From positions 1 through 64,000 of IMG/VR virus record IMGVR_UViG_3300021168_000003: a stretch of 64,000 bases of DNA. One strand, written 5' to 3'. Origin of the DNA: a virus. The translations under genes were made by a program, and so were the position numbers. Below, piece after piece: positions 13,680-22,995 of the stretch. Below the pieces are notes generated by a model. The model was given only the letters and a program-made list of their open reading frames with translations, had not been told where the DNA came from and ran no database searches. Position 1 is the stretch's first letter; every line of letters begins with the position of its first letter.

Positions 13680-15044
13680 ATGGGTAACGAAGTCAACGTT
13701 CAACAGACGGCGAAGGGTCTGTCCTTCGCGGTGCCTGCGCACATCGCCGCGATGATCAAGGCGAAGGGAGCGTCGAACATCCCCGATCGCGCCACGACCA
13801 ACCAGCTCACGTTTGCTGGCAAGGCGTGGACGATGCACGTCAACGGTGAGAGCAAGCCTGTCACGCGGCGGCTGCCGCTCCTCGACGACGAGAACCAGCC
13901 CACTGGTGAGTTCGGTGAGCCAGAGCCCGTGCCTGTGCTCGAGGTCATCATCGTCGGGTGGAACCAGATCAAAGAGCGCAAGCTTTACGAAGGTGTCTGG
14001 ACCGGCGTCTCCCGCCAGCCCGACTGCTGGTCGAACGACGGTCGCAAGCCGCACGTCTCGGTCGAGAACCCCCGCGGCGTCACCTGCGATACCTGCCCGA
14101 TGTCGCAGAAGGACAGCAAGATCAACGCCGACGGCACTGGCGCGGTAGCCTGCTCGCTTAGCCGCACGTTGGTCGTGGTGCCCTCGAAGAACCTCGACTA
14201 CTCGCTGCTCAAGATGAACCTCGCCGTCACGTCCGACTGGGACGCGAAGGATGACGAGAGCGTCGCCAACGGCTGGTACGCCTTCAAGAACTACGTCGAG
14301 TTCCTCAAGAACAACGGCCTGTCGCACTCCGGCGCGGTGGTCACCAAGATGCGCTTCGCCCCCGGCACGCCGCAGAAGCCCATCAACTATCCCAAGGTCC
14401 AGTTCAAGATGGCCGGCTTCTTGGACGAGGCGCAGTTCGACAAGGTGCTCGCCCGCGCCGGGTCGGAGGAGTGCGTGAAGCTCTTGGCCGGGTTCAACCC
14501 GTCAGCCAAGCCGCAAGGTAAGCCGCTGCCGAAGGACGAGGACGGCGAGGTCACGTCGAGCCCGGCTCCGACCGCTCAGACGCCCCGCCCCGATCCGGAA
14601 GTGATCAAGGCGGCGCAGGAGCTGCGCGCCCAGGAGGAGGCTGCGGCCAAGGCCACCGAGATCGCCAGGCTGGCCGAGCAGGAGACTGCCCGCAAGGCTG
14701 AGGAGCAGAGGGTTGCCGACCAGCGCGCCGCCAAGATCGCCGAGGCCAAGCGCCTGCTGGCGGAAGCCGAGGGCGAGGCCTTCGACGACGGGGCCAAGGC
14801 TCCGGTTGCCGACACCCCCACCCAGACCGAAGAGAAGGCCAAGCGCACCCGGCGCTCCAGGGCTGAGATGGAAGCTGCCCGCGCCGCGGAAGCTGCTGCT
14901 AAGGCTCCTGTACGCGCGGTTGAACACAAGGTCATCGACGCCGATCCGATCATCGAGAAAGGTCTGGCGGCCACTACAGCATCGACCGGCTCGCCGATGG
15001 AGATCCCGGCCGAGCTCGCCGCTGCTCTCCCGAACTGGGAATAA
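13680..15044 (+). CDS. Putative ssDNA-binding-like replication protein with a long charged tail
   Basis: A 454-residue product. The N-terminal ~270 residues look like an OB-type fold, with a cysteine set CDTCPMSQ and a later VACSLSR that could bind zinc. The C-terminal ~170 residues are Ala/Glu/Lys-rich helix (AAKATEIARLAEQE, KRTRRSRAEMEAA) ending with an acidic/aromatic ALPNWE tip, reminiscent of SSB C-terminal tails. The single-strand-binding role is inferred from position and layout. A terminator follows. Confidence 0.5.
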   Translation: MGNEVNVQQTAKGLSFAVPAHIAAMIKAKGASNIPDRATTNQLTFAGKAWTMHVNGESKPVTRRLPLLDDENQPTGEFGEPEPVPVLEVIIVGWNQIKERKLYEGVWTGVSRQPDCWSNDGRKPHVSVENPRGVTCDTCPMSQKDSKINADGTGAVACSLSRTLVVVPSKNLDYSLLKMNLAVTSDWDAKDDESVANGWYAFKNYVEFLKNNGLSHSGAVVTKMRFAPGTPQKPINYPKVQFKMAGFLDEAQFDKVLARAGSEECVKLLAGFNPSAKPQGKPLPKDEDGEVTSSPAPTAQTPRPDPEVIKAAQELRAQEEAAAKATEIARLAEQETARKAEEQRVADQRAAKIAEAKRLLAEAEGEAFDDGAKAPVADTPTQTEEKAKRTRRSRAEMEAARAAEAAAKAPVRAVEHKVIDADPIIEKGLAATTASTGSPMEIPAELAAALPNWE

Positions 15045-15070
15045 TCGTAGCCAGCCTACGACAACTCGAA

Positions 15071-15100
15071 CCCCCTGCTTTAACAGGCAGGGGGCTTTTC
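15071..15100 (+). terminator. Rho-independent terminator inside the replication operon
   Basis: CCCCCTGC and GCAGGGGG form a perfect 8-bp stem with an 8-base loop, followed by CTTTTC. It lies between the SSB-like and primase genes and would reduce downstream expression unless antiterminated. Confidence 0.8.
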
Positions 15101-15122
15101 CACGTCTGCTGAATTGGCCTCC

Positions 15123-18032
15123 ATGGACACGCTCGAATTTTTCAAAGCAGTCTGGCCGGCCAAGGGCAACTACACGCTCGCGATGCCGTTCCAGACCGAG
15201 GATATGTCCAAGGAGGCTTGGCACCATGTCCCTGTCAAGTCTATCGAGCAGGCTGTCGCGGTCACCAAGAAGTACACTGACAAGAACCTCTTTTTCGCGG
15301 TCCACACCACTGTCGTGCCGTTCACCGAGGACCCAGTCAAGAAGAACTATCGCGGCGACGGCCCCAAGAAATATTTCCGCGAGCACGACAACATGCTCGA
15401 GAGCAGGGCGTTCTTCTTCGACCTCGACGTCGGAGAGAGCGACCCCAAGCGACCCCCCAAGTATGCAACCAGACAGGAGGCCCTCGATGGGCTCACAAGA
15501 TTTCTCTTCGCCACTGGACTGCCCCGACCCCTCGTTACCTCATCCGGAGGGGGCTTTCACGTCTACTGGCTCCTATCAGATCCACTACCGTCCCTCGAGT
15601 GGCGAGGATGGGCAGCAGTCCTCCACCATGTGGCACGACGAGTGGGCCTCCGTGCCGACCCTGCCCGCACTACTGACCAGTCGTCCGTCCTGCGGGTCGT
15701 GGGCACACAAAACATCAAGCCAGGCCGGCCGTCTCGGCCGTGCTTGGCTGTTCAACCAGGAGCTACGACGGAGACAAAGGCGTTTCTGGCGGAGCTTCAG
15801 CGCCTCCTTGGCGACGATAAGATCGCTGATGAAGTCCGATACCCAAAGTCTTTCCAGCACCGAAGAGGCGTCAAAGGAAACCTCGACGTTCTATGGGATG
15901 GGCCTACCCCAACTCTTGGAGAAGTATCCGCTGTCTGCGAACACGTCCGACTGTACGCCGAAACCGGACACACCATAGGCAACGAGCCCACCAGCTACTA
16001 CGTCGGTGCTGGGACAGTGTCCTACACCGACGAAGGCTACGAGCACATGCAGCGCTTGGCAGCGACGCACCCGCGCTATGACCCTGACGCCACCCACGCG
16101 AAGTGGGAGCAGTGGAAAGAGCGCAGCAAAGGACCGGCATCATGCATCAGGATCGACGAAAAGTGCGGGGGTGGCGCGTGCGCGGGGTGCCCGTTCTTTA
16201 ACAAGGGCAAGAACCCCCTGATGATCGCGCTCGATCAGCGCAAGACAGTCGCGCCGCCGATCAGCGCCGACCCATCCGCCGAACCTGTCTGCTTGGTGGA
16301 GCCGGGGGAGCCCTACTACCGCAAGAACGGGTGGATCTACAAGACGGTGGAGATCAAGGCAACCAAAGACAGCCCAGCGAGCACTGAAGAACAGGTCATC
16401 TCCACCTACGACATGTTCCCGATCGACGAGTGTGAGCACACTGACCTGGAGCCAGCGTTCACCATCTGGGCGCTTAAGATCCCGCGGCAGGAGAAGCTGC
16501 AGCTCGTCAAGGTGCCCAACACAATCCTTCACGACCCGAAACAACTTCAAGTCGTCCTGTCCAACCGACGCTTGTACTTCACACCCCCTAACTTCCGGAA
16601 GGTCATGGACATGATGCTATTTTACGCCAAGACGCTGCAGGCCGCGAAGGCCGCTAACAAACAGTACGACCACCTCGGCTGGGTCAACCAGGACAAGGTC
16701 GAGTTCATCTTGCCAACCGAGGTCATCAAGACGGATGGCACCTCGACGCCCAGTAGGCTCAGCGCAGCGGCGCAAGCCGAGGTCGGGTTCATCCACACGA
16801 AGGGCACGCTCGCGGAGCAGGTCAAGCTGTTGGAGTTCTACAACGAGCCGCAATACCTGAAGCACCAGTTCATCATCATGGCGTGCCTGGGGTCAGTGCT
16901 GTTCCACGCATCCGGCCAGCCGGGCGTCGTCATCAACGCAAGCGGCAAGTCCGGCGGGTCGAAGTCGAGCGCGCTCTACGCTGGCGCGTCGCTGTGGGGC
17001 CGGCCCAAGTCCTACGTCATGAACGGCACCAACCAAGGCATGACGCCGCTCGCACGGCTCAACCTGGTCCACAGCCTCTGCCAGCTGCCGGCGCTCATGG
17101 ACGAGATCACCATGATCGAGCCTAAGAAGGCTCAGGAGTTCGTTTTCAACGCCACGCAGGAGACGCAGCGCATCCGCCTTAACCCGGACGGCTCCCAGAA
17201 GGCGACGCGCGGCGGCATCCGTTCGAACATGCTGATCACCTCGGCCAACACATCGCTGCACGATCTGCTGCAGCTCGAGAGCCGGGCCGGCACCGCGGGC
17301 GACATGCGCGTCTACGAAATCTTCTTTGACGCGGTCAGCGCGTCGGCAGCCAAAGCCAATGAGTTCCTCCACCAGATCCACGAGTGTCACTACGGCCACA
17401 TCGGGCCGGAGTTTCTGAAACGCTACATGCAGGATCGCGTTGGGTTCGACGATATCGTCCGCAAGAGCGTCGCCGAACTGGACGCCAAGTGGCGGCTGTT
17501 GGCACCAGAGCGGTACTGGTCAGCGGGCGCGGCAGTGCCATTGATCGCTGGCGAGCTTGCATTCCGCTGGGGGCTGCTGCCGTTCCATGTCGAGCCTGTG
17601 CGCGCGTGGGCCTACGGCCAACAGCTCAAGGAGATGCGCGGCACCGTCCACACCCTCGAGCTCGAGAGCGGCCCGCGGTCGCTCCTCGGGGCGTTCCTCA
17701 ACGACAAGGCGGGGGCTACCGTCGTGGTCAGTGGCACCATGATCGAAGGCAACGTCTTCGAGAACCCGCTGCGCGAGCCCAACAGCGCACTGGTGGCGCA
17801 CGAGGACCGGCGCTTACGCATCATCGTGGTCCGCAAGGACGCCTTCCGAGCCTGGTGCGGCGACCACAATCACAACCCCACACGCACGCTGCTCGAGCTC
17901 GAGCGCGACGGCCTTGTCAAGGACGTCGACAAGCGGTTCGTCCTCGGCAAGGGCACTAAGTACGCCGCCGCACCGGCGGTGTGCTTCACGATCGACCAAA
18001 CCCACCCCCTCGCTCAAGGCCTCACGGAGTAG
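15123..18032 (+). CDS. Primase-helicase: AEP primase fused to a DUF927-like ATPase
   Basis: A 969-residue product from ATG 15123; TTG 15114 is an alternative. An archaeo-eukaryotic primase core is visible: FFFDLDVGE (~97, catalytic DxD), SSGGGFHVYW (~142) and DQSSVLRVVGTQN. A cysteine cluster follows (CIRIDEKCGGGACAGCPF, ~340-358), likely a zinc element. The C-terminal half has ASGKSGGSKSSA (Walker A, ~605), ALMDEITM (Walker B) and SANTSL, matching DUF927-type helicase ATPases. It would both prime and unwind at the phage origin. Confidence 0.85.
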   Translation: MDTLEFFKAVWPAKGNYTLAMPFQTEDMSKEAWHHVPVKSIEQAVAVTKKYTDKNLFFAVHTTVVPFTEDPVKKNYRGDGPKKYFREHDNMLESRAFFFDLDVGESDPKRPPKYATRQEALDGLTRFLFATGLPRPLVTSSGGGFHVYWLLSDPLPSLEWRGWAAVLHHVARRVGLRADPARTTDQSSVLRVVGTQNIKPGRPSRPCLAVQPGATTETKAFLAELQRLLGDDKIADEVRYPKSFQHRRGVKGNLDVLWDGPTPTLGEVSAVCEHVRLYAETGHTIGNEPTSYYVGAGTVSYTDEGYEHMQRLAATHPRYDPDATHAKWEQWKERSKGPASCIRIDEKCGGGACAGCPFFNKGKNPLMIALDQRKTVAPPISADPSAEPVCLVEPGEPYYRKNGWIYKTVEIKATKDSPASTEEQVISTYDMFPIDECEHTDLEPAFTIWALKIPRQEKLQLVKVPNTILHDPKQLQVVLSNRRLYFTPPNFRKVMDMMLFYAKTLQAAKAANKQYDHLGWVNQDKVEFILPTEVIKTDGTSTPSRLSAAAQAEVGFIHTKGTLAEQVKLLEFYNEPQYLKHQFIIMACLGSVLFHASGQPGVVINASGKSGGSKSSALYAGASLWGRPKSYVMNGTNQGMTPLARLNLVHSLCQLPALMDEITMIEPKKAQEFVFNATQETQRIRLNPDGSQKATRGGIRSNMLITSANTSLHDLLQLESRAGTAGDMRVYEIFFDAVSASAAKANEFLHQIHECHYGHIGPEFLKRYMQDRVGFDDIVRKSVAELDAKWRLLAPERYWSAGAAVPLIAGELAFRWGLLPFHVEPVRAWAYGQQLKEMRGTVHTLELESGPRSLLGAFLNDKAGATVVVSGTMIEGNVFENPLREPNSALVAHEDRRLRIIVVRKDAFRAWCGDHNHNPTRTLLELERDGLVKDVDKRFVLGKGTKYAAAPAVCFTIDQTHPLAQGLTE

Positions 18033-18034
18033 CC

Positions 18035-18301
18035 ATGACACCTCAAGAAGAGAAGCAGGCCGTCCTCAGCCACCTCGCCGAGCTGACCCACGCCGATGGG
18101 GTCTACTGCACCTCGTTCGCGCCGATCGTGCGCAGTACAGGACTGACCCGCGAACGCGTGCGGTTTCTCTGCCGGCTGTTGAAGCGGCAAGGTCTTGCTC
18201 AGTTCCACAGTGGGCTGTGGAACGAGGACGGTGAGCCGGCAGGTGCCGGCTACTGCATCAGCCCGAAGGGGCTCGAACTGTACGACGGAGTTGACCTGTG
18301 A
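18035..18301 (+). CDS. Winged-helix-like protein, 88 aa
   Basis: ATG 18035 is two bases after the primase stop. The helices EEKQAVLSHLAEL, FAPIVRSTGLTRERVRFLCRLLKRQG and a following hairpin (LAQFHSGLWNEDG) suit a winged helix-turn-helix. It may regulate the integrase region or the replication operon. It overlaps the next gene by four bases. Confidence 0.6.
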   Translation: MTPQEEKQAVLSHLAELTHADGVYCTSFAPIVRSTGLTRERVRFLCRLLKRQGLAQFHSGLWNEDGEPAGAGYCISPKGLELYDGVDL

Positions 18302-18717
18302 CCCGCATTCTCGTCGTCGGGGCAGGCGACCCCAAGGATACCAAGTTCATCTGCGAGACGCTGGACGAGGTGAACAGCCTCTACGGCCCGGTCACATGTC
18401 TGATCCACGCCAACCATCAGCAGGCGCTCGGGTGGCAGCAGGCCATCTCACGCTCGCAGCGGACGCTGCATAAGCCGATCGTCGAGAACCAGCTTGACGG
18501 GATCGCAGCCGGCGAGCGGTGGCGGACCCGACTGTTCGACGAGGGCAGGCCCGACTTCGTCGTGGTGTTCGACTGCCTCGACGGGCCCAAGACGCGCATC
18601 CCGAAGAAGAAGATCGAGAAGATCGTCTTCATGGCGCAGCGCCGGAGCATCCAGGTGCTGGTCTACTCCAAGGCCAAGAAGGCGCAGGCCAAGGCTGAAG
18701 CAGCGGCGACGGCATGA
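18298..18717 (+). CDS. SLOG/DUF2493-like nucleotide-binding protein
   Basis: GTG start overlapping the previous stop. The 139 residues show the Rossmann-like order of the YspA/DUF2493 group: TRILVVGAGDPKD, LIHANHQQALGW, then RPDFVVVFDCLDG and RRSIQVLVYSK. The family is linked to binding nucleotide-derived ligands, and phage copies have no settled function. It overlaps the excisionase-like gene by four bases. Confidence 0.65.
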   Translation: MTRILVVGAGDPKDTKFICETLDEVNSLYGPVTCLIHANHQQALGWQQAISRSQRTLHKPIVENQLDGIAAGERWRTRLFDEGRPDFVVVFDCLDGPKTRIPKKKIEKIVFMAQRRSIQVLVYSKAKKAQAKAEAAATA

Positions 18718-19148
18718 CCGACCGCAACGCACCCCTCAGGCTCAAGGTCGCCGCCGAGATCGCCTTCCCGCATGGTGGGATAACGGCGGCGGGACTGCGC
18801 AAGGAAGCCGCGCGCGGAAAGTTGACGCTTGAACGGATCGCTGGAAAGGACTACGTCACCCTCGCGGCAATTGAAGACATGAGGGACCGATGTCGAACCC
18901 GAGCAAGGGTGCCAGGCTATGGCTCAAGCCAGCCACCGCTACCCGCAAAGCCATGTGGATCATCCGAGATGGTGAGCACCAGCGTGGCACTGGATGCAGC
19001 GCTGAGAACCGTGCAGAAGCTGAACGCCGGCTCGGCTGGTACCTTGGGGCAAAACACACTCCCACCAGGGCATCGCATACTGACCCATCGTCAATCAAGA
19101 TTGCCGACGTCGTCAACATCTACACCGCCGACCGCGGCGCGCAGATAG
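18714..19148 (+). CDS. Excisionase-like protein overlapping the integrase
   Basis: A 144-residue product. Residues 1-60 (RLKVAAEIAFPHGGITAAG, LRKEAARGKLTLERI, KDYVTLAAIEDM) have the MerR/Xis-like layout in which a short HTH is followed by a DNA-contacting wing, as in excisionase genes placed just before integrases in rhizobial prophages. Codons from 18890 are shared in another frame with the integrase N-terminus over 259 bases, so the Ser/Thr-rich C-terminal half may be poorly constrained. It likely controls excision. Confidence 0.65.
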   Translation: MTDRNAPLRLKVAAEIAFPHGGITAAGLRKEAARGKLTLERIAGKDYVTLAAIEDMRDRCRTRARVPGYGSSQPPLPAKPCGSSEMVSTSVALDAALRTVQKLNAGSAGTLGQNTLPPGHRILTHRQSRLPTSSTSTPPTAARR

Positions 19149-20023
19149 CTCGGCCGGACCAGCTAGCCTCCAGGCTGCGCTTCCTCCTCGGTCTCCTCGG
19201 CGACAAGACCTTAGCCGACATCACGCCCGCAGCCTGCCGCGACTACGTCGCGCGGCGAGGCTCGGTGCAGGCCGCCAAGCGCGAGCTCGAGGATCTCCGA
19301 GCCGCGATCCGCCATCACTGGAAGGCGGGCTACTGCGACCGCGAGACGCGCGTCACGCTCCCTGCGAAGTCACTACCGCGCGAGCGCTGGCTCACCCGGG
19401 ACGAGGCGGCCAAGCTGCTTCGCGCGGCGTGGCGCGAGCCGCAACGACACCATGTCGCCCGGTTCATCCTAGTGGGGTTGTACACCGGGACCCGCGCCGC
19501 GGCGATCTGCTCCGCGTCGTTCCAGCCGGTAGGAGGCCGGGGGCTGGTCGACGTTGATCGCGGCGTCTTTTATAGACTCCCCCAAGGCAAGCAGCAAACG
19601 AAAAAGCGGCAGCCCACCATCCGCCTCCCTCCGCGGCTGCTAGCGCACATGCGCCGCTGGCGCGCGATGGGTGCTCAGTCGGTGGTGGAGTACGAGGGTC
19701 GGCCGGTCGACGATGTCAGCCGGGCGTTCACGCGCGCCGCGCGCGCCGCTGGTCTAGGAGGGGTGATGCAGCACACGCTGCGCCACACCGCCATCACCTG
19801 GGCGATGCAGAACGGTGCCGGCATGTACGAGGCTGCGGGGTACTTCGGGGTCTCGGCGCGGATCATCGAGCAGACCTACGGTCACCACCACCCCGACTAC
19901 CAAGAGAGCGTCGGAGCTGCGGTCACGGCGCGGCCGTCCCAGGTTCGTCCCAGGTTGGCGGGAACGAACGGTGTAGATAACAGGCGTTCGGCCCAAACGC
20001 AGTCAATTATTTCAGATACTTAG
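18890..20023 (+). CDS. int: Tyrosine integrase
   Basis: A 377-residue product. An N-terminal arm-type region is followed by a SAM-like core-binding region (~65-150) and the catalytic domain. Catalytic residues seen are Arg in YTGTRAAAI (~200), HTLRH (~295-299, HxxR) and the nucleophile Tyr in QTYGHHHP (~328). The very C-terminal codons contain two GTCCCAGGTT boxes. It would insert the phage at an attachment site, probably in a tRNA-like target. A stable hairpin follows. Confidence 0.92.
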   Translation: MSNPSKGARLWLKPATATRKAMWIIRDGEHQRGTGCSAENRAEAERRLGWYLGAKHTPTRASHTDPSSIKIADVVNIYTADRGAQIARPDQLASRLRFLLGLLGDKTLADITPAACRDYVARRGSVQAAKRELEDLRAAIRHHWKAGYCDRETRVTLPAKSLPRERWLTRDEAAKLLRAAWREPQRHHVARFILVGLYTGTRAAAICSASFQPVGGRGLVDVDRGVFYRLPQGKQQTKKRQPTIRLPPRLLAHMRRWRAMGAQSVVEYEGRPVDDVSRAFTRAARAAGLGGVMQHTLRHTAITWAMQNGAGMYEAAGYFGVSARIIEQTYGHHHPDYQESVGAAVTARPSQVRPRLAGTNGVDNRRSAQTQSIISDT

Positions 20024-20108
20024 CCTAAACCCTCTCGTGGATGACGAGAGGGTACGGCTATATCAATCAAGGACTTAACCAGGTTTAGTCCCAGGTTGGT
20101 CCCAGGTT
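19936..20108. other. Candidate attP region with GTCCCAGGTT boxes
   Basis: Two tandem GTCCCAGGTT boxes with 11-bp period lie at 19936-19945 and 19947-19956. Two more lie at 20088-20097 and 20099-20108, with a degenerate fifth at 20076. Between them sits a perfect inverted repeat. Paired arm-type integrase sites on either side of a core are characteristic of lambda-like attP. The same ten bases, plus CG, occur in the T-arm of the phage tRNA-Asn. Confidence 0.55.
20029..20053. terminator. Perfect 10-bp inverted repeat after int
   Basis: ACCCTCTCGT and ACGAGAGGGT are separated by GGATG. It lies between convergent transcription units (int and the 20107 gene), so it probably acts as a bidirectional terminator. 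It could also be part of the recombination core. Confidence 0.6.
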
Positions 20109-21084
20109 AGATCGCCGGCTGCACCGGCAGCGGGTTGCCTTGTGGAGGAGGCATGCCGGCCTGCTGCGGAGCGGGCATTCCTTTGGACTGCGACATCTGC
20201 TGAAGCAGTTGCAACGCTGCCTGCGGGTCGACCTTGGTCGGGGTCTTGGCGCTCTTGCCCTTGGGCTGGACGTTATGCGTCCCACCGGCGAGGTGCTTCA
20301 CAGGAGCTCCACCAGCGGCTGCCGCCTTCGGAGGGATCATTCCCTTCGCCGCAGGCTTCTTGCCAGCGGGTGCCTTCGCCTGTGGACCGTTTTGCGGCTG
20401 AGGCGCGTTCTGCCGCTGCAACTCGGCCATGTGGTTTCCGAGAGCGTTCGCCTGGGCGATCTTGTCCCTGCCAATGAGGTCGGCACCGTGGACGTTGAGG
20501 ACTGCCTCGTTGGGTGCGAGCATCGCCGGCACCTGATCGCTGGCCTGCGTGCCGACTTGACCGGCTGGTGTCGGCTTGCCTGGAACTTGGTTGGCTCCGC
20601 CTGCCGCGTGCAGCAGATGCTGATGGAGCTGGAGCAGCTCCTGGTCCGTCGCGGGGCGGTTCGGCACCGCGGCCGTGCCGGCGTGATAGTTGGCGTCATC
20701 GCTGAAGTTCGGGAGCGCTAGTGATGACTTGTTGAGATCCGACTGGGTGTCGGTGTACGCGTTCTGGTGCTGCCGTTGTTCACCAAGACTATCGGCGTTC
20801 GAGCGAGCGGCGTAGCCCTCGGCTCCATAGTAGCCACCCTGTGCGCCCTCGAGCGCACGCTTCGACGTGGCGTTGGCGGGGTTCTCATCGGCTTCCGACT
20901 TTGTGAGTCTGCCCTGCTGGTCTAGGAGGCTGCCTTGGTGCCCGCGCAGCCCTGCGAGCGACCCAGCGTTCTGGAGATCCGCCTGGCCGTGCATGGCCGC
21001 CGCCCCAGCCGCCGTGTTCGCAGCGTCGGCCTGCTGGCCGAGGATCGCGTATTTGGTGCCGAGCCACGCGGATGCGATGCCCAT
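20107..21084 (-). CDS. Virion-associated protein, Ala/Gln/Pro-rich, 325 aa
   Basis: ATG at 21084 has AGGAG seven bases upstream. The first ~150 residues are helical and low complexity. The middle contains AMLAPNEAVLNVHGADLIGRDK, a pattern common in phage tail and internal virion proteins. The C-terminus is Pro/Gln-rich and carries AKGMIPPKA and SKGMPAPQ, a motif shared with three other proteins of this phage. Probably structural or ejected; exact role unknown. Confidence 0.6.
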   Translation of the reverse strand: MGIASAWLGTKYAILGQQADAANTAAGAAAMHGQADLQNAGSLAGLRGHQGSLLDQQGRLTKSEADENPANATSKRALEGAQGGYYGAEGYAARSNADSLGEQRQHQNAYTDTQSDLNKSSLALPNFSDDANYHAGTAAVPNRPATDQELLQLHQHLLHAAGGANQVPGKPTPAGQVGTQASDQVPAMLAPNEAVLNVHGADLIGRDKIAQANALGNHMAELQRQNAPQPQNGPQAKAPAGKKPAAKGMIPPKAAAAGGAPVKHLAGGTHNVQPKGKSAKTPTKVDPQAALQLLQQMSQSKGMPAPQQAGMPPPQGNPLPVQPAI

Positions 21085-21096
21085 GATAATCTCCTG

Positions 21097-22995
21097 TTAG
21101 ACGGATGCAATCTGCTCGTCGATGCTGCTCGTGCTCGAGCTTGAACTCTGGCTCGTGCTCGTGCTCTGGCTCTGGCTCGTGCTCGTGCTTGTGCTGTCGC
21201 TCTCGCTCGTGCTTGCGCTCGTGCTCGTGCTGCTGTGCCAACTAATCGCGCCGATCGCCGCCGCGCCGAGCTGGGCGCTGACCTGCGCGCCGACCTTAGA
21301 CGCGTCGAGCGAGAGCCCCCGCGCCGCGATGTAGAGGTGGCCGTTGGCTTCGGCTGCCGCCACACCGATCTTAGCAACTTGTTCTTGCTCATCGATCACC
21401 GCCTGCCACTGCTTGGTCAGCGTGTCGTTGTAGCTGGCAAGCCCAGATATCTGAGCCCGGTAGACCTCAGCCGCGGCCGTGTTGTATTCGCTCGCCGCCT
21501 GCGCCTGTCCGACCATGCCCTTGATGGCGCTGTCGTAGCCCTGCAACTGCGCGGTGTAGGCGGCGATCAGCCCCTTGTAGGCTTCGACCTGGGCGGTGAT
21601 CTGCGCCACGCTGGCGTCAACTGTGGCCTTGTAGGCGTCCACCGATGTCTTGTAGGCGCTCTCGATCGTGGCCTGTGCCTCGATGGAGGCCTTATAACCC
21701 TCGACCTGCGCGGTGTAGGCGTTGATCTGGCCGACGAAGGCCTTGATCTCCTCGCCGTAGATCTCGACCTCGATCTTCTGAATGTTGGCCTGGATCTCGA
21801 TGGCGCTCAGTTGGGCCTTGTAGATGTCGACGACCGTCTGCTGCGCTTCTACCTCGGCCTTGTACTGGCCGACGATCGCCGTGTTGATGTTGGCCTTGGT
21901 CTGCTCGAACTCGATCTGGTTCTTGTTGACCTCGACTTGCGCCAGGAGACCCTTGATCTGCGTGTCGTAGATCTGGGCCATCGTGCGGTAGCCGTCGAGG
22001 GAGGCCTTATAGGCCTCGACCTGGGCGTTGTAGACCTGGATGGCGGCTTCGACGGCGTATTTGGCGGCTTCGAACGTACGCTGGGCGACCTCGTTGGCGT
22101 AGTCGATCAGCTTGCTCTCGAGCGCCGTGGCGTTCTCGCGGGCGTGGATCAGGTTGTCCAGCTGGGTCTTCATCTGCGTCGCGAAGATGTCGCGCGAGAT
22201 GCCGGCCATCGTGTAGTTAAGCTCGGTCTGCATCTTGTTGCGCGCGTCGAGGAACGACCCTGGCGGGTAGGCGTAGCCGAGGACTTCGCTATCCCGCTCG
22301 AGCGCGGCGAGGGCGTTGGCCAGTGTGCGGTACTCGCGCTCGTAGGCCGCGTCGAGAAGCGCCTGCTGCGCCTGGCTAGGGATGAACGTCCCGGTGCCGT
22401 TGGCGATCGCGTTCTGCAGATCGGTCTGGAGTTGGGTCAGCAGAGCTGAAGTGAAGAGGGTGCCTTCTTTGTAGTTGAAGACGCCGGGGGCGACCGCGGT
22501 GAGCCCCGGGACGTTGGCGGTGAAGGCTGGGATGGAGATGTTCGGGAACGACACCGTGTCGAGTGACAGCAGCGCCGGCACGCCCGGGAGCGCTGCCGTG
22601 AGCGTCGGGTAGGTGAAATTGAGGTTGACCGCTGGCGCGACGGGGGCCGTGCCAGAGAACGTCGCAGGGGCTGAGCCGAACGCAAGGGTCGGCGCGACGC
22701 CTGTAAACGGGCCAACGATGAGGCCGTTCAGGTTCAGCTGCCCGGTGAACGTGGTCGGCTCGGTCGGGATGTTCCACGTAACAGTCTGCAGTGCCGGCAA
22801 CGACGCGGTGATCGGCGTCGGTGCGGCGTTGAGCGTGGGGAAAGACGGGTTGACGACCGGCGCAGCGAGCTGCCCCGCCTGAGCACTTAGCTGAGACAAA
22901 TAGGACCCAGCCCCAGCAATGAGCTGCTGGGACACCGCGAACATCTCGTCCGGGTCGCCGATTATCCCGGGGATTGGGGTGCTGAAACCGCTCAC
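21097..22995 (-). CDS. Long coiled-coil virion protein with a Ser/Thr-repeat tail, 632 aa
   Basis: GTG start with AGGAG six to seven bases upstream and a promoter at 23019-23047. Residues ~1-190 are Pro/Thr-rich and strand-like. Residues ~200-590 are almost uninterrupted helix with recurring AQVEAYKA/AYTAQVEGYKAS units. The last ~50 residues are nearly pure Ser/Thr with few charges (STSTSQSQSTSTS). The layout suggests a fibre shaft or whisker. Placed with other virion genes. No enzyme motif is visible. Confidence 0.65.
   Translation of the reverse strand: MSGFSTPIPGIIGDPDEMFAVSQQLIAGAGSYLSQLSAQAGQLAAPVVNPSFPTLNAAPTPITASLPALQTVTWNIPTEPTTFTGQLNLNGLIVGPFTGVAPTLAFGSAPATFSGTAPVAPAVNLNFTYPTLTAALPGVPALLSLDTVSFPNISIPAFTANVPGLTAVAPGVFNYKEGTLFTSALLTQLQTDLQNAIANGTGTFIPSQAQQALLDAAYEREYRTLANALAALERDSEVLGYAYPPGSFLDARNKMQTELNYTMAGISRDIFATQMKTQLDNLIHARENATALESKLIDYANEVAQRTFEAAKYAVEAAIQVYNAQVEAYKASLDGYRTMAQIYDTQIKGLLAQVEVNKNQIEFEQTKANINTAIVGQYKAEVEAQQTVVDIYKAQLSAIEIQANIQKIEVEIYGEEIKAFVGQINAYTAQVEGYKASIEAQATIESAYKTSVDAYKATVDASVAQITAQVEAYKGLIAAYTAQLQGYDSAIKGMVGQAQAASEYNTAAAEVYRAQISGLASYNDTLTKQWQAVIDEQEQVAKIGVAAAEANGHLYIAARGLSLDASKVGAQVSAQLGAAAIGAISWHSSTSTSASTSESDSTSTSTSQSQSTSTSQSSSSSTSSIDEQIASV

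Noticed and set aside
13194-14327. 377-codon minus-strand ORF opposite the SSB-like gene
   Set aside because: Shadow of the + strand gene; composition is typical of antisense reading in high-GC DNA.
21235-22449. 404-codon + strand ORF opposite the coiled-coil gene
   Set aside because: Leu/Val/Asp repeats are an antisense image of the AYKA-type coding repeats; no start signal.
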